From the NCBI RefSeq assembly GCF_000245015.1, contig NZ_JH600070.1, positions 1,568,437-1,632,436 on the forward strand: 64,000 bases of DNA. Reading direction: 5' to 3'. The notes under the pieces were generated by a model. That model did no database searches. It had not been told where the DNA came from and saw nothing but the letters and a program-made list of their open reading frames with translations. Positions 26,631 through 34,961 of the stretch are shown here, piece after piece (the stretch's first letter is position 1; each line of letters starts with the position of its first letter). This stretch comes from Beggiatoa alba B18LD. GTDB taxonomy: Bacteria; Pseudomonadota; Gammaproteobacteria; Beggiatoales; Beggiatoaceae. Position numbers and translations under genes: made by a program.

Positions 26631-27548
26631 ATGAAAGCACCTGCTACTTATTACCTCATTAATCTATTACTACTTTGTCAATTCTTCCTTGTCCCCACCC
26701 ACACATGGGCACGTGAAGCAAAAACTTCAGCACCAACAGTGACTTTAGAAAAAGGGTTATTGTGGAAAATTGAGAAAGAAGGGATAAAAACCAGCTATTT
26801 ACTTGGTACGATTCACTCAGAAGACCCACGAGTTGCCAAATTATCCCCAACCGTTCGACAAGCCATAGATAAAAGTGAACTTGCTGTCTTTGAACTAGAA
26901 TTAAATTTCTCAACGCTTTATAAAAGTGTGACCGCCATGTATTTAGAAGGCGAGCAAACGTTAGAACAAATCATTGGTAAAGAAGACTACCCCGCCATGA
27001 TTCAACAATTAGAAAAACATGGCTTCCCTGAGTCCGTAGTTAAACGCATGAAACCTTGGGCAGTGATGCTAACCATTAGTATGCCCAAATCAAAAACAGG
27101 ACAAATATTAGACTTACTGCTTTATCAATACGCGCTACAACTGGGTAAAAAGATTAAAGGCTTAGAAACAGCAGAAGAGCAATTAAGTTTATTTGAAAAT
27201 ATACCCTTAACTGAACAAATTACCCTGCTGAAAGATAGCCTTGCACATATAGAGTCTGTTAATGAAACGCTTGAACAACTTCATAAATTCTATATTGCAC
27301 ATACCTTGCAGGCGATGAAAGACTTTGAAGCGATTTATTTAGAAAAAACAACCAACGAGCCTGAATTGGTGAAAGCCCTGATGGTTAAATTAGTCGATGA
27401 GCGAAATAATCGTATGGTGGAAAGAATAATACCTATCATACAACAAACATCTACTTTTATTGCAGTAGGTTCAATGCATTTGGTGGGAGAAACAGGAATT
27501 ATCTACCAACTGCGCAAACAGGGATATAAAGTCAGCGCTGTTTGGTAA
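26631..27548 (+). CDS. TraB/GumN-family protein
   Basis: 305 residues with a signal peptide (about 1-27). The family motifs are present: SYLLGTIHSEDPRV near the start of the domain and AVGSMHLVGETGIIYQLRKQGYKV at the end, each with the conserved G-x2-H. TraB/GumN proteins of the ChaN/Tiki-like fold are thought to be metal-dependent proteases or hydrolases; the exact reaction in bacteria is not settled. It is 74 bp downstream of the OmpA-like gene in the same direction. Confidence 0.85.
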   Translation: MKAPATYYLINLLLLCQFFLVPTHTWAREAKTSAPTVTLEKGLLWKIEKEGIKTSYLLGTIHSEDPRVAKLSPTVRQAIDKSELAVFELELNFSTLYKSVTAMYLEGEQTLEQIIGKEDYPAMIQQLEKHGFPESVVKRMKPWAVMLTISMPKSKTGQILDLLLYQYALQLGKKIKGLETAEEQLSLFENIPLTEQITLLKDSLAHIESVNETLEQLHKFYIAHTLQAMKDFEAIYLEKTTNEPELVKALMVKLVDERNNRMVERIIPIIQQTSTFIAVGSMHLVGETGIIYQLRKQGYKVSAVW

Positions 27549-27641
27549 AGTAAAGCAACACACTAAATAAGCTCTGTATCTGATACCTGCCATTATCAAT
27601 TAAAACATACAGAGCTTAATCAACAAATTAAAAACATCCCA

Positions 27642-27836
27642 TTAATTGCCACGAATCCAATCGAGGTCTTCATAACGATTATCCCCTTGATCGGGGGTCA
27701 TGAGATTATCCGCAGGCAGGACTTGCGCCATGACCGTTGCAGGAACACGTGCACCCGCTTGTAATACAGAACGTCTCACACCAACAACAGATTGAACCTT
27801 ACTAAGTAGTGTTTCATTGCGGTTAAGTAACATCAT
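27642..27836 (-). CDS. Small hypothetical protein
   Basis: 64 residues. TAGGAGATAA directly before the ATG is one of the best ribosome binding sites in the window, which is the main support. The chain is basic then acidic (VRRSVLQAGARVPATVMAQVLPADNLMTPDQGDNRYEDLDW, read in segments), no signal peptide and no recognised domain. It could be a small regulatory or structural protein. Confidence 0.5.
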   Translation of the reverse strand: MMLLNRNETLLSKVQSVVGVRRSVLQAGARVPATVMAQVLPADNLMTPDQGDNRYEDLDWIRGN

Positions 27837-28033
27837 TTATCTCCTAAAACATATCGCCTATACATGAAGTCAATTTTAAAACTGACCCCTTATTTAATTA
27901 TATCAAGCTTTTTATGACACAGACACGGCTACACAATCGACCACTGATTTCTGTTATAAAAGACAGGTTTTAAATTGTTAATACTCCCCCTCTCTTTTAT
28001 TATAGTAACTGTACCATAAAGTGATTTAAATCT

Positions 28034-28066
28034 AGGACTGGCAGTCCTGCGAGGACTGCCAGTCCT
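28034..28066. repeat. Perfect REP-like hairpin
   Basis: Arm AGGACTGGCAGTCCT (28034-28048) and its exact complement at 28052-28066, 3-nt loop. Each arm is itself nearly palindromic, so it can fold either as one long hairpin or as two small ones. It sits in the 289-bp gap between the small ORF and alaC, 59 bp beyond the alaC stop codon on the minus strand. Confidence 0.75.
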
Positions 28067-28125
28067 CCATATCGTTTTATAATACGTTTACTATATATAC
28101 CCTACTAAAGAAAGGGGACTAAATG

Positions 28126-29313
28126 CTATAACAAACCGTCTTTACGGAACATATCCCGAATACCACGAATTGCTTGACGTGTCCGATGTGGATTCTCAAT
28201 CAATGCAAAACGGACATGATCATCCCCATAACTGCCAAAACCAATACCAGGCGACACGGCAACATGTGCATCACTGATTAACTTCTTCGTAAACTCTAAA
28301 GAACCCATTGCCTGATAAGGCTCAGGAATCTTTGCCCAGACAAACATGCTACCCTTTGGATGCGTGACATTCCAACCAATATTATTCAAGCTATCACACA
28401 ACACATCACGACGCTCTAAATACATATCCCGAATTTGTGAAACGCACTCTTGAGACTCTTCTAATGCCGTGATTGCCGCAACTTGAATCGGCGTAAATGT
28501 CCCATAATCCAAATACGACTTCATTTTAGCCAATGCCCCAATCAAAATGGGGTTGCCACACATAAATCCAACGCGCCAACCAGGCATATTATAACTTTTA
28601 GACATCGAAAAAGACTCGACTGCCACTTCCTTTGCCCCTGGAATTTGCAAAATTGACGGCGCGGTATAGCCATCAAACACAATATCCGCGTACGCTAAAT
28701 CATGAATCACCCAAATCTGATGTTCACGAGCAATATCCACGACTTTCTGAAAAAAATCTAACTCAACACACTGCGTTGTTGGATTAGCAGGAAAACTAAT
28801 GACTAACATTTTTGGGCGCGGCCAAGAATCCACAATTGCCCGAGATAACTCTGCAAAAAAATCCACACCAGGGATTAAAGGCACATGACGAATATCTGCC
28901 CCTGCGATGACAAAACCATAAGGATGAATAGGATAAGCTGGATTAGGGACAAGCACCGAATCCCCAGGCCCTAAAGTAGCTAATGCTAAATGGGCTAAAC
29001 CCTCTTTAGAACCGATAGTGACAATAGCCTCAGACTCAGGGTCTAAAGTCACATCATAACGTTGAGCGTACCAACGGACGATAGCACGGCGCAGGCGGGG
29101 AATACCGCGCGACATAGAATAACGATGCGTATCTTTACGTTGAGCCGCTTCAACCAACTTATCGACAATATGTTTTGGCGTAGGCTGATCAGGATTGCCC
29201 ATCCCAAAATCGATAATATCTTCCCCCCGCGCTCGTGCCTGTGCCTTAAGCTCATTAACAATGCCAAAGACATAAGGGGGGAGGCGTTTGATTCGAGGAA
29301 AATCAGTATTCAA
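28126..29313 (-). CDS. alaC: Glutamate-pyruvate aminotransferase AlaC
   Basis: 395 residues, a class I PLP aminotransferase. It starts with the AlaC-type sequence [19 protein letters not shown] and has [13 protein letters not shown], the substrate-site NPTTQ, and the PLP lysine in [17 protein letters not shown]; the end has the carboxylate-binding Arg in [10 protein letters not shown]. It makes alanine from pyruvate and glutamate. Full length, and no neighbouring gene in the same pathway. Confidence 0.93.
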   Translation of the reverse strand: MNTDFPRIKRLPPYVFGIVNELKAQARARGEDIIDFGMGNPDQPTPKHIVDKLVEAAQRKDTHRYSMSRGIPRLRRAIVRWYAQRYDVTLDPESEAIVTIGSKEGLAHLALATLGPGDSVLVPNPAYPIHPYGFVIAGADIRHVPLIPGVDFFAELSRAIVDSWPRPKMLVISFPANPTTQCVELDFFQKVVDIAREHQIWVIHDLAYADIVFDGYTAPSILQIPGAKEVAVESFSMSKSYNMPGWRVGFMCGNPILIGALAKMKSYLDYGTFTPIQVAAITALEESQECVSQIRDMYLERRDVLCDSLNNIGWNVTHPKGSMFVWAKIPEPYQAMGSLEFTKKLISDAHVAVSPGIGFGSYGDDHVRFALIENPHRTRQAIRGIRDMFRKDGLL

Positions 29314-29446
29314 GATAAATCCTTAAAATTAGCAATAGAACAATTATATACAATAGCCATACCAGCTATTGCGGTTTTTATCACAAAGAGCAACTGAACA
29401 AATAACCCCTTGTATAAGCAAAAATCATACAAAAATCTAAAATAAA

Positions 29447-30025
29447 TTAAAGAGATGTTGTCCACACTGGGACTTGTGCCTGCGCCAACAACAATGCCGT
29501 TTCATATAATGGTAAACCCATAATGCCAGAATAACTGCCGACAATTTGCGTAATAAATACACTCGCCAACCCCTGCACGGCATAACTTCCTGCTTTATCT
29601 AACGGCTCACCTGTTGCAACATAACGCTCAATTTCCAAAACACTTAACGGACGAAAAGTCACCCTATTTTGATTCACTAAAACCTGCTCACTATTAGCAC
29701 TCACCAACGCGACCCCAGTCATCACCTGATGAGTTTTCCCTGCTAATTGCGACAACATCCGTTTTGCATCCTCAGCATCTTGCGGTTTACCAAAAATTAC
29801 CCCATCGCAAATAACACTCGTATCTGCGCCTAAAACAGGATAATGCGCTTGTGATTGCCGAAACCCAACCTGCGCTTTCATCAACGCTAAACGGCTGACA
29901 TAATCTACGGGAGCTTCATTTAGAAAAGGCGTTTCATCCACATCCACAGATAATTGTTGAAAATTAACCTGAATTTGTGCCAATAATTCACATCGTCGAG
30001 GAGATTGGGAGGCAAGATAAATCAT
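29447..30025 (-). CDS. maf: Maf-like nucleotide pyrophosphatase
   Basis: 192 residues with the Maf signature at the N terminus (LASQSPRRCELLAQI), then DVDETP, the conserved LALMKA and the acidic GADTSVICDG, and GKPQDAEDAKRML. The pattern fits YhdE-type dTTP/UTP pyrophosphatases, which clean non-canonical or excess nucleotides and are linked to septum control. It is divergent from the coiled-coil gene at 30094. Confidence 0.9.
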   Translation of the reverse strand: MIYLASQSPRRCELLAQIQVNFQQLSVDVDETPFLNEAPVDYVSRLALMKAQVGFRQSQAHYPVLGADTSVICDGVIFGKPQDAEDAKRMLSQLAGKTHQVMTGVALVSANSEQVLVNQNRVTFRPLSVLEIERYVATGEPLDKAGSYAVQGLASVFITQIVGSYSGIMGLPLYETALLLAQAQVPVWTTSL

Positions 30026-30093
30026 GGAAAGCCAATAAACATAATAGAAAGTAAATTATTTCACACTCAGTCAGCAAGATAAATGGTGAAAAT

Positions 30094-30903
30094 ATGATAC
30101 ATAATGATTTTACCCAAGAAAACGCACTTTGGGTGCAAATTCAACAACAAACTAACTGCGACAAACAAAGTCAACAACTGCTAGAAATGGCGCGTTTACT
30201 CCTACAACAAGCACAACAAACAACCCCAAATCCTGCCACACTCAACAGTGATGATTTAACCGACTTATTACTAGAATATCAAAGCATGGGGCAAATGATT
30301 CACCAATTTATCACACTTGCACGACCACATTTAGACCCTGACTATCGCGGTCAACCCTTTGAGCAAGAACTAGAAAACCTGCAAGGCGGTTTAAAACAAG
30401 ATGACGAGAGCTTACAATCATTAAAACAACAACAACAAACCTTAACGCAAACACAAACACACCTACAACAAACCCTAGAACAACAACAAGCCCTAGAACA
30501 AGAAATCATCCGCTTGGCAGAAAATATTGAAAAGCTAAAACAAGAACTTAACTACTTACAACAACGCCCTGCACGCCTCACAGCACTTGCAGACAGTTCA
30601 GTACAACTGCAACAAGAAGCACAACAAGCCCTTATTGAGAGCCTGCCGAAAATTGTTCAGTTAATTAAGAACAATCAAACCATTTACCGACAACACTTTA
30701 ACGCAAATCAACACATTATCAATACTATACAACTTAATGAATCACTTGAAGAAATGAGTCAGCCACTGCAAAAAATTGCCCTACTGAGTCAAAGTACAGA
30801 AAAAAATCTCCGTACTTTTGACGAACAATTACAACTAATTATCCTGATTCAAGAAAAACAATTACAACAACTTCGTTCTCTTCGAGAACCCAGTGGCGCG
30901 TAA
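30094..30903 (+). CDS. Gln-rich coiled-coil protein
   Basis: 269 residues, almost entirely helical, with very high Gln/Leu content (about residues 95-185 are a continuous coiled coil, LKQQQQTLTQTQTHLQQTLEQ-like heptads). No signal peptide or membrane segment, so probably cytosolic. The end (RTFDEQLQLIILIQEKQLQQLRSL) is another coil. I do not recognise a family; a structural or scaffold role is a guess. It is divergent from maf with 68 bp between starts and converges on the Nudix-like gene. Confidence 0.65.
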   Translation: MIHNDFTQENALWVQIQQQTNCDKQSQQLLEMARLLLQQAQQTTPNPATLNSDDLTDLLLEYQSMGQMIHQFITLARPHLDPDYRGQPFEQELENLQGGLKQDDESLQSLKQQQQTLTQTQTHLQQTLEQQQALEQEIIRLAENIEKLKQELNYLQQRPARLTALADSSVQLQQEAQQALIESLPKIVQLIKNNQTIYRQHFNANQHIINTIQLNESLEEMSQPLQKIALLSQSTEKNLRTFDEQLQLIILIQEKQLQQLRSLREPSGA

Positions 30904-30923
30904 CGATAAAAACATATAAAAAA

Positions 30924-32624
30924 TCAATCAATCACAGCTAAATGCAATTTCTTTCCGTTAATTTTCGCGCTGATATTACAACTTAAACGACAACGGTTTT
31001 CCTCAGTGCGCAAAAATAAACGTAATCCGATTGCCTTACAATTGATTTTTTTACGTGCTAAATCCACAAATTTATCCAACTTCTCTTTTTCCTCAGCGGA
31101 ACAATACGAATTTTTTCCCGTCATCAACTCCTGCAAACTAACGCCTAAATGCGGAGTTAATTTCTCCATTAAACTATTCTCTTCAATCGTTGCCCATGGC
31201 GTTAAAACTGATTGATTAACAATACTAATTTGATAAGGCTCTTGTGCGGATTTAGATAAAAACGCCTGAAAATTCGCCTCATCAAAAAAAATCAACTGTG
31301 GGTCTAAATTCAAGCGATAATAATGCCCTTCCACAAACTCCAATAAATCTAAATGATGTTCACGTAACAAAGTCGCAACTATTTGCATCTCCTCAATAAA
31401 AGAAAGATGTACACCTTGCACCCAACCATACGGAAAAAGCTGAAAAGACGCATGACAAGCGATAATACGAAATTGACGCGCATGTGCGCCTAATAACCAT
31501 AAAAGCTGACATTGCCGTGTTGTTAACGGAATATTTAGCGTTTTTTCTTTTCCTGTTGCACCAACACGCAAAAAACGCGCTTGATGCAATGGTAAGGTTA
31601 CGCTATCACTTTCCTTTAACACATTGTATTGATTATTAAAAGAGTTGGGGATTTCCCCCATTACTTTTTTAAAATTACTACTAAAATGAGCATGTAATAC
31701 ATCAATATAAGCGGTTTTACCGTCGCTAGTTCTACTCGCTTGCAACTCTTCTAAAGTAAACCAACTAAAAATTTGTGGTTTATCCTGCTCCGCTTGCAAT
31801 AAACGGAAAAATCCTTGCTCTGTCAACTGAATACGAAATAAACTGAAGTAATAACAGGTATAAGCATAATTCACCCCAGAGCCAGACAAATGATTATAAG
31901 GCTCTATTTTTTCAATAAAAAACAATGAATAATCCTTATCCAGTTCTAACGTTGTTTCCTCCTTAATTTCACGAATCAAGGTTTTTTCGACAACACTATA
32001 AGGTAAATGATGCGGTTCTTTGAGCAAGGCAAGTTTTTCGGGCAGAGATAACTCCAAATGCTCCAAATCTGCCAGATTTGTACACCCACCAATCAATACG
32101 AACTCGCCATGCTGGTCTTTAACAAGATTTCCCTCACGACGATGGAGCAAAAATTGATCATCTAATTTAATAAACGTCACACTATTCGCCACATAATTAG
32201 TGGGTTTAGCTAATTTAGATTGATGATGTTGCAAACGTTGCGTTTCTAACCAAAATAAAAGCTCATGTTGCTCAGAAACGATATTTTCATGCGGAGAAAA
32301 AGACACCTCCCAAAAGAAAGGGTCTAATAGATTTTGCTGTTTATCTGCAAGCACTTGCAATAAACCGATGGCAAAAGATTGAGCAGGAAACGACACAAAA
32401 CACCATGCCTGCTCGTGTAATATTTCCTTATCTAACACCGCAACACTGCAAAATAAACGCTCAACCACATCTATCAAAAGCATTGATTCACCAACAGAAA
32501 GAAATGCTTCTTGTTGTAAAACGTTTATCAAATAGTCACGAGTAACAATCGTTCGATGATGACCCTCTTTAACATGGATAGGTAAATATTTTAACAGCAC
32601 CGTCAATGGTAATAAGTTCGACAT
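30924..32624 (-). CDS. Large protein with Nudix-like domain
   Basis: 566 residues. A Nudix-type fold is suggested by VANSVTFIKLDDQFLLHRREG (read in two parts) at about 145-165, EFVLIGGCTN at 174-183 and REIKEET at 218-224, which is the REUxEE part of the Nudix box. The Gly and first Glu of the box are not in register, and about 30 residues are inserted before the helix, so catalysis is uncertain. The N-terminal 130 residues and the C-terminal 230 (TTRQCQLLWLLGAHARQF, possibly a winged helix; end RLSCNISAKINGKKLHLAVID) are unrecognised. It may be a nucleotide-sensing regulator rather than an enzyme. Confidence 0.6.
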   Translation of the reverse strand: MSNLLPLTVLLKYLPIHVKEGHHRTIVTRDYLINVLQQEAFLSVGESMLLIDVVERLFCSVAVLDKEILHEQAWCFVSFPAQSFAIGLLQVLADKQQNLLDPFFWEVSFSPHENIVSEQHELLFWLETQRLQHHQSKLAKPTNYVANSVTFIKLDDQFLLHRREGNLVKDQHGEFVLIGGCTNLADLEHLELSLPEKLALLKEPHHLPYSVVEKTLIREIKEETTLELDKDYSLFFIEKIEPYNHLSGSGVNYAYTCYYFSLFRIQLTEQGFFRLLQAEQDKPQIFSWFTLEELQASRTSDGKTAYIDVLHAHFSSNFKKVMGEIPNSFNNQYNVLKESDSVTLPLHQARFLRVGATGKEKTLNIPLTTRQCQLLWLLGAHARQFRIIACHASFQLFPYGWVQGVHLSFIEEMQIVATLLREHHLDLLEFVEGHYYRLNLDPQLIFFDEANFQAFLSKSAQEPYQISIVNQSVLTPWATIEENSLMEKLTPHLGVSLQELMTGKNSYCSAEEKEKLDKFVDLARKKINCKAIGLRLFLRTEENRCRLSCNISAKINGKKLHLAVID

Positions 32625-32775
32625 AGTTAGGTTTATATCACGTTCACGTTATAACTATTATTCATTTTTATAAGTATTTTCTCTTATTAAACCATAAGCC
32701 ATTGACTGATAACAACTTAAAACAATAGTTTATCAAAAAATATAGCAACTAAGTAATTTGAATCAATCAATTAAC

Positions 32776-32792
32776 TGATACAACTTGTATCA
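32776..32792. promoter_or_regulatory. Perfect palindrome upstream of the SPFH gene
   Basis: TGATACAA-C-TTGTATCA, 17 bp with exact 8-bp arms, 43 bp before the start codon. The size and symmetry fit a dimeric repressor site; no matching regulator is adjacent. Confidence 0.4.
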
Positions 32793-32834
32793 TTTATCTT
32801 ACTCACTAATTTACCCATGATGGAGGTAAAGCAC

Positions 32835-33863
32835 ATGTTTGGAATTCGTTTTATCAAAACGCAACCAACGACCTATTTAATCCAATATGTTAAAGGCAAA
32901 ATAAAACGGGAAGGGCGTGGATTAGCCTTTTTTTACTTTGAGCCTACGACCTCTTTAGTCGCTGTTCCGTTAGAAAGTGTTGATGTTCCTTTTATTTTTT
33001 ACCAAACCACGTCAGATTACCAAGAAATTACCATACAAGGACAAGTCACCTATCGCACGATAGACCCGACAAAATTAGCCCAACTTGTTAATTTTACATT
33101 AGATAGAAAAGGGCGGGCTTATATCAGCAATGACCCTGAAAAACTCCCACAACGCATTATCAATACCGTACAAGTCTTAATGCAAAGCGCGCTCCGCGAC
33201 AGCCGTTTACGCGAAACCCTTGTTGCGGCTGATAGTTTAGTAGAAACGGTTAAACAAGGACTTATTCAAAGCAAAGAAGTACAAACACTAGGCTTAGAAA
33301 TTCTAAATTTATCCATCCTTTCTATTAAGCCAAATCCTGATACTACAAGAGCTTTAGAAGCAGACGTGAGAGAAAACTTATTACGCGAAGCAGATCAAGC
33401 CGTTTACGCACGACGAAATGCCGCCGTAGAACAAGAACGCGCGATTCGTGAAAATGAATTAAATACAGAAATTGCCGTAGAAAATAAAAAGCGTCAAATT
33501 CGTGAAGCACAAATCGAAGCTGATCGTGTGATACAAGAAAAACAACAAGCGTTACAAGAAGCAGATATGCGCGGGAAAGTTGTTTTAGAAACAGAAAAGA
33601 AACAATTAGTTGTCTTACAAGTAGAAAACTTACAACGTGAAGCCGATGCACGGGCTTATAGCCTAACTGTCACCATGCAAGCCCTTGCTGGCGTTGATGC
33701 AAAAGTCTTACAAGCCCTTGCGAGCATTGATATGAACCCCGCTCAACTGGTTGCCTTAGCCTTCCGTGATTTAGCGGACAGTGCGGATAAAATTGGTCAA
33801 CTCAATGTATCCCCTGAATTATTAAATAGTTTATTACACAGTGCACAGCAAGGAAAGAAATAA
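32835..33863 (+). CDS. SPFH/band 7-domain protein
   Basis: The ATG at 32835 (342 residues) follows a perfect GGAGG at 32822-32826; an upstream ATG at 32817 overlaps that site and is unlikely. Residues 20-190 are an SPFH domain (QEITIQGQVTYRTIDPTKLAQLV, read as strand pairs, and LGLEILNLSILSIKPNPD). Residues 200-270 are a charged coiled coil (VEQERAIRENELNTEIAVENKK). There is no N-terminal membrane helix, unlike HflK/C or QmcA, so it is soluble or peripheral. SPFH proteins form ring assemblies at membranes. Single-gene unit with its own hairpin after it. Confidence 0.85.
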   Translation: MFGIRFIKTQPTTYLIQYVKGKIKREGRGLAFFYFEPTTSLVAVPLESVDVPFIFYQTTSDYQEITIQGQVTYRTIDPTKLAQLVNFTLDRKGRAYISNDPEKLPQRIINTVQVLMQSALRDSRLRETLVAADSLVETVKQGLIQSKEVQTLGLEILNLSILSIKPNPDTTRALEADVRENLLREADQAVYARRNAAVEQERAIRENELNTEIAVENKKRQIREAQIEADRVIQEKQQALQEADMRGKVVLETEKKQLVVLQVENLQREADARAYSLTVTMQALAGVDAKVLQALASIDMNPAQLVALAFRDLADSADKIGQLNVSPELLNSLLHSAQQGKK

Positions 33864-33870
33864 CAACAAG

Positions 33871-33938
33871 TTACCCACGAAAAACAGGAATACTCTATTT
33901 TTCGTGTTTTTCGTGTTTTTTGTGTTTTTCGTGGGTAA
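33871..33938. repeat. Inverted repeat with CGTGTTTTT tandem units
   Basis: TTACCCACGAAAAAC (33871-33885) is the exact complement of 33924-33938. Between them are tandem units of about 9-10 bp, TTCGTGTTT-like. It lies between convergent genes, 7 bp after the SPFH stop and 2 bp beyond the methyltransferase stop, and could end transcription from both sides. Confidence 0.65.
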
Positions 33939-33940
33939 TA

Positions 33941-34543
33941 TTAAGCCACTTTCTGAGCAATTGCCGCAAAAATTTGATAATGCTTATTATTCTTCTCAAT
34001 ATGAAAAAAATACTCAAAATGTACTAACTGAAAGCCAGACTGTACCAATAACTCGCACATTGCCTGACGTTCAAAACCAAAATGCCAAACCCCCTCATTA
34101 CCTTTATCGTGAAATGTTCCATCTTCTTTATCTAAATCAGCAACTGCAAAATATCCCCCTGTTGTTAATGTTTGCTGTACTTGCTGAAAAAAACGCGCGG
34201 TATCCTGAATATGGTGCATTGCCATACTTGAAACCACGACCTCAAACACAGCAGCAGGTAAATCATTTTGCATCATGTCATGCTTAACTGCTTTAACGGG
34301 ATAGCTTTCCGCTTTTTCCAAAAAACTTTCTAACATCTTTTCACTACTATCCATCCCTGTGATTTGCGCAACCTCTTGAATAAATTGATACGCAACTAAT
34401 CCAGTCCCACAACCATAATCGAGCAAGCGTTGTGTCGCATTCAAAGGCACATGAGCCTTTATACAATTCGCAAAAGTCATTGCAACCTCAACCCGTCTGC
34501 CTCTATCCCATGTTTTTGCTTCAGTATCAAATCTTGTTGTCAT
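33941..34543 (-). CDS. Class I SAM-dependent methyltransferase
   Basis: 200 residues from the ATG at 34543 (MTTRFDTEAKTWD). The frame stays open for 58 more codons upstream, but that part runs through repeat module A sequence and is probably untranslated. Motif I is LLDYGCGTGLVAYQF, followed by MDSSEKML, VSSMAMHHIQD and FAVADLDKEDG, the usual seven-strand order. It resembles the small-molecule methyltransferases of the UbiE/YafS type. The substrate is unknown. Confidence 0.85.
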   Translation of the reverse strand: MTTRFDTEAKTWDRGRRVEVAMTFANCIKAHVPLNATQRLLDYGCGTGLVAYQFIQEVAQITGMDSSEKMLESFLEKAESYPVKAVKHDMMQNDLPAAVFEVVVSSMAMHHIQDTARFFQQVQQTLTTGGYFAVADLDKEDGTFHDKGNEGVWHFGFERQAMCELLVQSGFQLVHFEYFFHIEKNNKHYQIFAAIAQKVA

Positions 34544-34633
34544 AACCGTTTTATCAGATTGGTTTATAAAATGGATCGTGCTAAACAAGTCAGGATAAAC
34601 CCACACACAAAACCCAATGCGAATAACTCTTTT

Positions 34634-34658
34634 AAATCCTGCTAATCCTGATTCAGAC
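34634..34658. repeat. Solo half of repeat module A
   Basis: AATCCTGCTAATCCTGATTCAGAC matches the right arm of module A (given here in two overlapping parts: AATCCTGCTAATCC and CCTGATTCAGAC). It is in the leader region of the methyltransferase gene, which argues against a start further upstream. Confidence 0.5.
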
Positions 34659-34961
34659 AAAAGTCTTAAGATTAACCCGTAAAACCCAACTCGTTTAGCA
34701 CCACCGTTAATCCTCACGCGGTTATCTGAATCAAGTTTTATACGTTTAAAACCCGACTTGTAAATAAAAAATTTGCACTATTTTACCCCTTCAAACAAGA
34801 AGGACATAGGTAAAATTTGACTGAATTCAGACTACATTAATAAATTATCAATTAATGATATATTGATATTTTTTGAGGGTATAAAAACATTGTCTAATGC
34901 ACCCTAATCAACTCTGTTAGTCTTTAGCGGGATTGTTTACCCTTTAGCTAAAAGAACCGCT

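Noticed and set aside
33841-34287. Plus-strand ORF with FFVFFVFFVFF
   Set aside because: The Phe/Val stretch comes from the CGTGTTTTT repeat and the rest is the complement of the methyltransferase gene.
34544-34717. N-terminal extension of the methyltransferase by 58 codons
   Set aside because: It passes through a half copy of repeat module A, and the methyltransferase family begins at the downstream ATG.
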